NCBI RefSeq assembly: GCF_049965315.1
Contig: NZ_JBMFWL010000003.1
Span: 1 to 64,000 of the forward strand
Direction: 5' to 3'
DNA from: Acidithiobacillus_B sp049965315
GTDB lineage: Bacteria; Pseudomonadota; Gammaproteobacteria; Acidithiobacillales; Acidithiobacillaceae
Length of the DNA: 64,000 nt
The notes beneath the pieces were generated by a model, which made no database searches, was not told where the DNA came from, and saw only the letters and a program-made list of their open reading frames with translations. Both the position numbers and the translations under genes were made by a program. Positions 7,439-14,308 of this stretch are shown here, one piece after another (positions within the stretch are counted from its first letter, which is position 1; every line of letters starts with the position of its first letter).

Positions 7439-8476
7439 ATGAGTTCTCGACCTCCCCTTAGCTACCACGCCGCCGGCGTGGATATTGATGCCGGCAATGC
7501 CCTCATCGAGCGCATCAAACCGCTGGCGCAAAGCACCCGGCGCCCTGGAGTCCTGGGCGGATTGGGCGGATTTGGCGGCCTTTTTGAAGTGCCCAAGGGC
7601 TTTCGGGAGCCAGTCATGGTATCCGGCACGGACGGCGTCGGCACCAAGCTGCTCCTGGCCCTGGAGGCCGGCCGGCACGACGGGATCGGCATCGATCTGG
7701 TGGGGATGTGTGTCAACGACATCCTGGTGGCCGGGGCCGAGCCCCTCTGGTTCCTGGATTACTATGCCTGCGGCCGCCTGGAGGTGGATGTGGCCGAACA
7801 GGTCATCGCCGGCATCGCCGAGGGCTGCCGCCAGGCCCATTGCGCCCTGCTGGGCGGCGAAACGGCGGAAATGCCGGGCATGTACAGCGGGGATCACTAT
7901 GATCTGGCAGGCTTTGCCGTGGGTATCGTGGAGAAATCCGAGATCCTTACGGGGGCGCGCTGCCAGGAAGGGGATGCGGTGATCGGCATTGCGTCTTCGG
8001 GGCCCCACAGCAATGGCTATTCCCTGATCCGCAAGATCCTCGCGCGCAGCAATGCCGATCTGCAAGACCGCGTCAACGGGCAACCCCTCGTGGAGACCCT
8101 GCTGGCCCCCACGCGGATTTACGTGCGGGCCATCAACGCCCTGCGCGCCGCCCTTCCCGTTCACGCCCTGGCGCATATCACCGGCGGTGGCCTGGTGGAG
8201 AACCTGCCCCGCTCCCTGCCCGCCCATCTGGCCGCCGAGATCGATGCCGGGAGTTGGGAACGGCCGGCCATCTTTCATTGGCTGCAGGAGCAGGGAGCGG
8301 TGAGCGACGCGGAAATGTGGCGGGTCTTCAATGGCGGAGTGGGCATGGTTGCCATGGTCCCCTGGGAATCCCGCGAAGATGCCCGAAAGATCCTCGAGGA
8401 CGCGGGAGAAAGGGCGTACCGCATCGGCCGCCTCCTGCCCCGTGGTAAAGGCCCGGGAGTACGTTTTCTTGCCTAA
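7439..8476 (+). CDS. purM: Phosphoribosylformylglycinamidine cyclo-ligase (AIR synthetase)
   Basis: Fifth step of purine synthesis: ATP-dependent closure of the imidazole ring, from FGAM to aminoimidazole ribonucleotide. 345 residues, the normal length. Diagnostic segments are YHAAGVDIDAGNALIERIKP, SGTDGVGTKLLLAL (nucleotide-binding), GIDLVGMCVNDILVAGAEPLW, GGETAEMPGMY and IASSGPHSNGYSLIRKIL. It begins at ATG 7439 after TTGGAG. purN overlaps its 3' end, giving the common purM-purN pair. Confidence 0.97.
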   Translation: MSSRPPLSYHAAGVDIDAGNALIERIKPLAQSTRRPGVLGGLGGFGGLFEVPKGFREPVMVSGTDGVGTKLLLALEAGRHDGIGIDLVGMCVNDILVAGAEPLWFLDYYACGRLEVDVAEQVIAGIAEGCRQAHCALLGGETAEMPGMYSGDHYDLAGFAVGIVEKSEILTGARCQEGDAVIGIASSGPHSNGYSLIRKILARSNADLQDRVNGQPLVETLLAPTRIYVRAINALRAALPVHALAHITGGGLVENLPRSLPAHLAAEIDAGSWERPAIFHWLQEQGAVSDAEMWRVFNGGVGMVAMVPWESREDARKILEDAGERAYRIGRLLPRGKGPGVRFLA

Positions 8477-9131
8477 GCGCCTGGTAGTGCTCGTTTCCGG
8501 GCGGGGCAGCAATCTGCAGGCGATCCTGGGCGCCTGCGCCAGCGGGCAAATCCCCGCCACCGAGGTCGTGGCCGTGATCAGCAACCGTCCGCAGGCGCCG
8601 GCCTTGGCGCTGGCCGCGGCGGCAGGGATTCCCGGCCGTTGCGTAGACCATCGCCGCTTCGCCGATCGCAGCGGCTTCGACGCCGCGCTGCGTGCCCAGA
8701 TTGACGAGTTTGCGCCTGACCATGTTGCCCTGGCCGGCTTCATGCGTCGGCTCACACCGGAGTTCGCCCAGCATTACGGGGGCCGCATGGTGAATATTCA
8801 TCCCTCCCTCCTCCCCGCCTTCCCCGGTCTGCATACCCATGCCCAGGCCCTGGCCGAAGGGGTAAAGCTCCATGGCGCCACGGTACACTTCGTGACGGCC
8901 GATCTGGATGCGGGCCCCATCATCGTCCAAGGCGCCGTTCCGGTCCTGGCGCAAGACGACGTGGATAGCCTGGCGGCGCGGGTCCTGGCGATGGAACATC
9001 GCATCTACCCCCGGGCCATCGCCTGGCTGGTGAGCGACCGCCTGCGCCTGGAGCAGGGAAAGGTCACCATCGACGGCGAACAGGCTGGTGAACTCCCATC
9101 TTGCATCTGGCCCGGCACGGAGGATCAGTGA
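8469..9131 (+). CDS. purN: Phosphoribosylglycinamide formyltransferase
   Basis: Transfers the formyl group of 10-formyl-tetrahydrofolate to GAR, the third step of purine synthesis. 220 residues. The nucleotide site is VSGRGSNLQAIL. The catalytic residues are Asn109, His111 (VNIHPSLLPAFPG) and Asp147 (LDAGPIIVQ). No ATG lies near the conserved N-terminus. I chose TTG 8469, preceded by GGGAG at nine bases, which gives MPKRLVVLVSG and overlaps purM by eight bases. A GTG at 8439 is possible but lacks a ribosome-binding site. Confidence 0.93.
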   Translation: MPKRLVVLVSGRGSNLQAILGACASGQIPATEVVAVISNRPQAPALALAAAAGIPGRCVDHRRFADRSGFDAALRAQIDEFAPDHVALAGFMRRLTPEFAQHYGGRMVNIHPSLLPAFPGLHTHAQALAEGVKLHGATVHFVTADLDAGPIIVQGAVPVLAQDDVDSLAARVLAMEHRIYPRAIAWLVSDRLRLEQGKVTIDGEQAGELPSCIWPGTEDQ

Positions 9132-9910
9132 TGACGGCGGCCCTCGGCATCGTCGTGATCGGCACCGAGATCCTGCGCGGTAAACGCCAGGATGCCCACT
9201 TCGCCCGCACGCGCCGCCAGCTCGCCGCCCGCGGTTACGAAGTGGCTTGGTGCCTGGTCGTGCCCGATACGGCGGATATTCTGGTGGATCAGCTTCGTTG
9301 GGCCATGGCGCGGGCGGAGCCCGTCTTCTCTTTCGGCGGCCTCGGCGCCACGCCCGATGACCTCACCCGCGCCTGTGCCGCTACCGCCGCCGGCCTTCCC
9401 CTGCGGCGGCACCCGGAAGCGGAACAACTCATCCGCGCCCAGTTTGGTGCCGCCGCCGAACCCGTGCGGGTCAGGATGGCCGACCTGCCCGATGGCGGCA
9501 CGCTGATCCCCAACCCCATCAACAAGGTACCGGGATTTTCTCTGGGGAAACAGCACTTCTTCCCCGGTTTTCCGCAAATGGCGGAACCCATGAGCGAATG
9601 GGTGTTGGCGCAATACTATCCGCCCCGCGCAGGGAACGTGGAGCAGCGGATTCTCTTGCCGGGTGCCAGGGAAGGAGAACTCGTTCCGCTCATGGAATCC
9701 TTCTGCGCCACCCATCCCCGCATCGCCTTTTCGAGTCTGCCCAGCCTGCGCCAACATGGCATGCAGCTTGAGCTCGGCGTGGCGGGCCTCCCGGCGGATG
9801 TCGCAAGGGCCATGGCGGATCTCCAGCAACGCCTGCGGGCGGAAGGGCTGACCATTGTCCCCCTCGACGATGCAAGCTCCCATGAGGAAGCGCCGGAAAG
9901 CGCAAGTTAA
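9131..9910 (+). CDS. CinA-like molybdopterin-binding-fold protein (MoaB/MogA superfamily)
   Basis: 259 residues, stand-alone CinA N-terminal-type domain. The start MTAALGIVVIGTEILRGKRQDAH, the central FSFGGLGATPDDLTRACAAT and INKVPGFSLGKQHFFPGFPQMAEPM are characteristic of the competence/damage-inducible protein A family. The C-terminal amidase (PncC) domain of full CinA is absent. Family members with this fold have been linked to pyridine-nucleotide repair, but the role here is not shown by the sequence. It starts at ATG 9131, sharing one base with the purN stop. Its own stop shares TTAA with the stop of the convergent gene. Confidence 0.85.
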   Translation: MTAALGIVVIGTEILRGKRQDAHFARTRRQLAARGYEVAWCLVVPDTADILVDQLRWAMARAEPVFSFGGLGATPDDLTRACAATAAGLPLRRHPEAEQLIRAQFGAAAEPVRVRMADLPDGGTLIPNPINKVPGFSLGKQHFFPGFPQMAEPMSEWVLAQYYPPRAGNVEQRILLPGAREGELVPLMESFCATHPRIAFSSLPSLRQHGMQLELGVAGLPADVARAMADLQQRLRAEGLTIVPLDDASSHEEAPESAS

Positions 9911-10359
9911 CCATCCTGGTCATAAGGGCTCCACTCCCCTTCCCGCCCCCGCACCTTGGTCCAGATCGTCTCTCCGCCCAGCCAGCGGAAGCCGACATAA
10001 CCGTAAACCTGGAGCCGATCGGGGCTCAGCAAGGTCAGAATGCCCTGAAAATGCGTTTTGTTGTCCGGATCGTAGATGGTGCCATTGGCCCAGACACCGG
10101 GACGTTGCGGCAGGAAGTGCGCCAGTATTTGCGGCTGACCCGCGGCTTCGGCCTGCTGCACGGAATCCGCCGGCTGGGCGACGCTCTGCCCGAAGTATGC
10201 GCCACCCTTGCCATAAATCCGGATATAGGCATGCCCATGGGCCGTTTGCCAGACACCCAGGAGTTCCCGATCCAGACCGCTCGCCTGGGCCCCTCCCATT
10301 CCCGGAAGAAGGCAGGCCAGAACGACGCCCAAAAGACTGCGCAAGATACATTGCGTCAC
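9907..10359 (-). CDS. Small exported protein, DUF2147-like
   Basis: 150 residues from GTG 10359, chosen because GAGAGG precedes it and because it produces a clean signal peptide (CILRSLLGVVLACLLPGMGGAQA). The mature part begins SGLDRELLGVWQTAHGHAYIRIY and contains WANGTIYDPDNKTHFQGIL and a GFRWLGGETIWTKV ending. This pattern (GxW at the start, a Y-D-P-xxGKxY-like middle, a terminal WxR/K) matches the DUF2147 family of exported proteins of unknown function. A longer open frame to 10611 covers the divergent promoter region and is unlikely to be translated. Confidence 0.75.
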   Translation of the reverse strand: MTQCILRSLLGVVLACLLPGMGGAQASGLDRELLGVWQTAHGHAYIRIYGKGGAYFGQSVAQPADSVQQAEAAGQPQILAHFLPQRPGVWANGTIYDPDNKTHFQGILTLLSPDRLQVYGYVGFRWLGGETIWTKVRGREGEWSPYDQDG

Positions 10360-10469
10360 CGGTCCAACCCTCTCGGCAAACTCTCCCCCTTTTCCGACCC
10401 CATTTCCTCCCTTATTCGTTTTTTTTAACCGCAATCCATCGGTATTGCAAGTCATGGCCCCGCCCCGCC

Positions 10470-10497
10470 TTGCGTCGTCGTCCCTTCCTACTATACT
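10470..10497 (+). promoter_or_regulatory. Probable promoter of the flavin oxidoreductase-ppk2 pair
   Basis: TTGCGT (10470-10475), a 16-bp spacer and TATACT (10492-10497), 76 bases before the ATG at 10574. The -35 is imperfect. It lies in the 214-bp divergent gap 10360-10573, in which I see no other clear site. Confidence 0.45.
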
Positions 10498-10573
10498 TTC
10501 AACGAGCAAAGGGGTGGCTGTATTGCCGTATATCACAGTGGCGGTTTGCCGGCCGTTACGGAGGTAGTAACGC

Positions 10574-11965
10574 ATGACGATGCAAAGGGAAACCGTGGAT
10601 GTCCTGACCATTGGCGCAGGCGGCGGGGCCTATCCCGCCGCCTTTCGCTTGGCCAGGGCCGGATTATCCGTGGTGATGACGGACCCCAAGGGGGTAATGA
10701 GCGGCAACTGCCTCTATGAAGGCTGCGTACCGTCCAAGGCCATTCGCGAGACGGGAGAGATCCTGGAGAGCCAACGCCGTTTTGCCGATTTGGGCCTCTC
10801 CGGGCAGGTGCAGGTCGATTACCCGCGCATGGTGGCCCATAAGGACGCCATTCAGGCCCGCCGCTATGCCCAGCATGCCCAGGAACTGGCGACCTGCCCC
10901 AATCTGCAGTTGATTCCCGGCAGCGCCCGTTTTATTGACCCGCATACCGTCGCCGTGGCCACCGGGGAGGGCGAACGCCGCTTTCATTGCCGGCATGTCA
11001 TTATCGCCAGCGGCGCCGACGTCTTTGTCCCTCCCATCCCCGGCGCCGAGCACTGTCTCACCAGCCACGACCTCTACAAGCCCGACCCTGTCCTCAAAAT
11101 CCTGCCCAAGCGCATGGTGGTGATCGGTGGCGGCTATATCGGCCTGGAGACCGCCTCTTTTTTTGCCGCCTTCGGTACCCGGGTGGTGCTGCTGCAAAAA
11201 GGTCCGCAAATCCTGTCCGGTATGGACCCGAACATGGTCGCAACGCTGCTGCCCCTCCTCAGCCCCAACATCGAGATGATCCTGAATGCCGATGTGGAGC
11301 GGGTTGAGGCACGGGGCTCCCAACGGCGGGTCTATTATCGGCAGGGGGGGGCCGAACAGCAGGCGGAAGGCGATGTGGCGCTCATGGCTGTGGGCCGCCA
11401 TCCGGTGATTCCGGCGGGGACGGCGGAGATCGGCATTGAAGTCGGAAAGCACGGCATCGTCGTCGGCCCATCCCTGCAGACGCGATTTCCCCACATTTAC
11501 GCGGCCGGCGACGTCAACGGCCAGGTACCGCTTTTCCACGCCGCCGTGCGCCAATCCCTGGTTGCCGCCCACAATATTCTGGGCGGGGATCGGGCGCTGG
11601 ATTACGCCGATTTCCACCATGTCCCGACGACGATCTTCACCCTCCCGGGAGCGGCCTATATCGGCCTGACCGCCACCCAGGCGGCGGCCCAAGGAATGGA
11701 GGTGATTGCCGGCGCTTACGATTTCAGCGAAGACTCCCGGGCGCAAATTCTCGAAGCCATGGGTGGCGGCATCCGGCTGTTCTTCGCCCCCGGCAGTTTA
11801 CGCCTGCTGGGCGGCTGGATTGTCGGCATCGACGCCGGCCAACTCATCGGCGAAATCGGTTTGGCGGTAGCCAAGGGCTTGACCGCCCATGACCTGGCGG
11901 CCTTCGCCGATCAGCATCCCATGAGTGCGGAAGGGATTGGCAAGGCGGCACGAAGCATCTTCTGA
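10574..11965 (+). CDS. Dihydrolipoyl dehydrogenase-like FAD/NAD(P) disulfide oxidoreductase
   Basis: Class I pyridine-nucleotide disulfide oxidoreductase, 463 residues. The FAD site is TIGAGGGAYPAAFRLARAG (residues 12-30). The redox-active pair is Cys46 and Cys51 (GNCLYEGCVPSKAI). The NAD(P) site is VVIGGGYIGLETASFFAAFG and the second FAD motif is IYAAGDVNGQ. The C-terminal dimer-interface base appears as His448 in HPMSAE, close to the HPTxxE of dihydrolipoyl dehydrogenase. No lipoyl-enzyme E1/E2 genes are nearby, so the partner substrate is unknown. Mercuric or glutathione reductase is less likely. It starts at ATG 10574 behind GGAGG, and ppk2 follows 13 bases after its stop. Confidence 0.85.
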   Translation: MTMQRETVDVLTIGAGGGAYPAAFRLARAGLSVVMTDPKGVMSGNCLYEGCVPSKAIRETGEILESQRRFADLGLSGQVQVDYPRMVAHKDAIQARRYAQHAQELATCPNLQLIPGSARFIDPHTVAVATGEGERRFHCRHVIIASGADVFVPPIPGAEHCLTSHDLYKPDPVLKILPKRMVVIGGGYIGLETASFFAAFGTRVVLLQKGPQILSGMDPNMVATLLPLLSPNIEMILNADVERVEARGSQRRVYYRQGGAEQQAEGDVALMAVGRHPVIPAGTAEIGIEVGKHGIVVGPSLQTRFPHIYAAGDVNGQVPLFHAAVRQSLVAAHNILGGDRALDYADFHHVPTTIFTLPGAAYIGLTATQAAAQGMEVIAGAYDFSEDSRAQILEAMGGGIRLFFAPGSLRLLGGWIVGIDAGQLIGEIGLAVAKGLTAHDLAAFADQHPMSAEGIGKAARSIF

Positions 11966-11978
11966 GAAAGGAAACGCC

Positions 11979-12761
11979 ATGACAGACGAGCAACATCCGG
12001 AGCAGGGAAAATCGCTCTACAAAAAGGAACTGCGCGCCTTGCAGATCGAGCTGGTCAAACTTCAGCGCCACCTCATCCGCCGCAATGACAAAATATTGGT
12101 TCTCTTTGAAGGCCGCGATGGCGCGGGCAAGGATGGTACCATAAAGCGCATCACCGCCCATCTCAGCCCGCGGGAAACCCGTGTGGTGGCGCTGAGCAAA
12201 CCTTCGGACCGGGAAGAAAGCCAATGGTATTTTCAGCGTTATGTGCCGCATTTGCCGGCAGCTCAGGAATTCGTCCTGTTTAATCGCAGTTGGTACAACC
12301 GCGCCGGCGTTGAACGGGTCATGGGTTTTTGCAGCGATGAGCAGTATGAGGAATTCATGGCCGAAGTGGTGGATTTTGAAGGCATGCTTCTGCGTTCGGG
12401 ACTGCATTTTTTCAAGGTTTACCTGGATATCTCAAAAAAAGAACAAAAAAAGCGGCTGGCGGATCGGGAGAAAGATCCTTTGAAACAATGGAAAGAGAGC
12501 CCCATCGACCAAAAAGCCATCAAACATTGGGACGATTACAGCCAGGCCCGCAACGCCATGTTCGCCCGCACCCATACCGCCCTGACCCCGTGGACCATAG
12601 TCCATGCCGATGACAAGAAAATAGCCCGCATCAATGTCATCAAGGGATTATTGAGCAGGCTCACCTACGCCGATAAAGACGAAAACCTGGTATTGCCCGA
12701 CAATGATATCATCTTCGACTACGATGCCGCCTATCTGGACAATGGCATGATCGCGCCCTAA
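11979..12761 (+). CDS. ppk2: Polyphosphate kinase 2
   Basis: PPK2-family enzyme, 260 residues, moving phosphate between polyphosphate and nucleotides, usually making GTP or ATP from the diphosphate. Walker A is FEGRDGAGKDGTIKRI (about 43-58). The lid segment is LSKPSDREESQWYFQRY and the Walker B region FVLFNRSWYNRAGVERVMGF. The C-terminal WKESPIDQKAIKHWDDYSQAR is also family-typical. The single-domain length fits class I. It starts at ATG 11979 after GAAAGGAAACGCC. An open frame from 11925 overlaps the upstream gene and is not needed. Probably co-transcribed with the upstream oxidoreductase. A polyphosphate role in a genome with phoBR-pst is sensible. Confidence 0.93.
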   Translation: MTDEQHPEQGKSLYKKELRALQIELVKLQRHLIRRNDKILVLFEGRDGAGKDGTIKRITAHLSPRETRVVALSKPSDREESQWYFQRYVPHLPAAQEFVLFNRSWYNRAGVERVMGFCSDEQYEEFMAEVVDFEGMLLRSGLHFFKVYLDISKKEQKKRLADREKDPLKQWKESPIDQKAIKHWDDYSQARNAMFARTHTALTPWTIVHADDKKIARINVIKGLLSRLTYADKDENLVLPDNDIIFDYDAAYLDNGMIAP

Positions 12762-12974
12762 GCATAATATTATTCGGCTGGATAAGATTACCGGATTTCG
12801 TTTTCTTTATATCGAAAGGGGGATGGTTCTATTTCGCGTTACAAATAGAGTCTCGTCCCACAACAACCCGTGAATCTTGGCTAGACCTGGGGAGGCATGA
12901 ATCAATGGGATCTGTGCGGGCGTATTGGCGCGATGGCATCGCCGCTTCTCTCTCTAATGATTCTGGGAACCATT

Positions 12975-14308
12975 CTATGTTTTCGGCGTGATGCGCAATA
13001 GGGCGATTTTTTCGTGATCATAGATCTCATATCGGGTCATGACGGTCTGAAAGCGATACGATGCCGGTATGTTGACGCTGACCCGAGAGACATCTGTTGC
13101 CGGGCAAACCAGATAAACCGTTCCATTCCTGAGGATTTGAGGCAGTTCTGCCAGGTGTTGCAAATGATGGATTGGCATGGCCTCCCGCCCGGCATAGAAA
13201 AGAAAATTGGGCTGAAACCATTGCCAGGAAGCAAGTGTGTAGGGTTGATCACCTTGCACCAGGGCGATCCTTTCCCCCATACGCCGGGACGGTTTTACCT
13301 TATTGGCCATCGGTGTAATGGCTAGGACCAGCAAGGCTGCCAAGGTAATAGCGCCAGCGCCCAAGGTGATCAGGACTCCGGTCCAGCGCCCGCGCCGAGC
13401 AAAAACCATGGCGATCACGGCCACCAGCATGAAAGGCAGGCCCACCATCGCCATGGAAGGGAGATGAGGCTCCAGGCGGGGGACGATCCACCCAGCAAAT
13501 ATCGTCAGTGCCAGTCCTAAGAAGAACAGCGTCCCCAATGAAATCATTGCACCTCGTTGGCCGGGTATCAACTGGGCAGAAACTATTTTTTGAAAATGGG
13601 CTGCCAGCAGTACGAAGAGCGGTGGGTAAACCTCCCAGACATAGCTTGGCAGTTTGGTCGCCGAGAGGCTGAAAAAAGCAACCCAAGTGATCGCCCAAAT
13701 GAGCATGAACGTATCGGCTGGGCACTCCATGGACAACCGGCGGCGGCGTGCCCACAAGGCCGTGAAGGTTTGTGGCAAAAAGACGGACCAGGGAAGCATT
13801 CCCGCAAATATGCTGATTAGGTAATAAAACCAAGGCCCATGATGCCCCTGCATGCTCTTGTTAAAACGCCCGATGTTTTGTTGAATGAGAAAAGCACGAT
13901 CCCACCGCCAATGGGTTTCTACTCCCACGGCCACATACCAAGGGAGCATGACCAAGAAAAATATGGGAAGCCCCGACGCCAGCCTGCCCTCCCGCCAGAG
14001 GAACGCCAGGTCGCGTCGCGCAAGGAGGAAGGCACAATGATCAACCCGGGCAAAAGAAAACCGATGGGCCCCTTGTCTAGAGTGGCCAATGCCATCGCTG
14101 CATAGGTGATGAGGAGATCGCGTGTGCGCTCTTCGGGCAGAAGATACCCGCGCAGGTAGGCCAGCAAGGCGATGGTCACGCTAAGGATAAGCAGCGGATC
14201 CGGGGTCGCGCCGCGAAAGATGACCGTGCTGTGCAGCGCCGTCGCTGTACAGAACCCGGCTATCAGCGCACTACTCTCACCATGGCCAATGGCGCGACGC
14301 GCGCACAA
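12975..14308 (-). pseudogene. ArnT/PMT-type glycosyltransferase (GT39), 5'-truncated and frameshifted
   Basis: Two adjacent minus-strand frames make one glycosyltransferase of the ArnT (lipid A aminoarabinose transferase) family. The upstream frame (14308 to about 14035) reads ATPDPLLILSVTIALLAYL then TLDKGPIGFLLPGLIIV. The downstream frame continues it as AFLLARRDLAFLWREGRLAS and then MLPWYVAVGVETHWRWD, FNKSMQGHHGPWFYYL and ATKLPSYVWEVYPPLF to the stop at 12975. One missing base near 14031-14035 (plus strand ggcac, where ggccac would keep frame) explains the break. The first roughly 90 residues expected in the family, with the acidic periplasmic loop, are absent, and an in-frame stop lies near 14340. 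It is therefore non-functional unless the base is a sequencing error and the 5' end is elsewhere. Confidence 0.75.

Noticed and set aside
12762..12974. Possible small gene or RNA between ppk2 and the broken glycosyltransferase
   Set aside because: Only a 6-bp inverted repeat (CTATTT/AAATAG) and no open frame with a start signal; nothing supports a feature.
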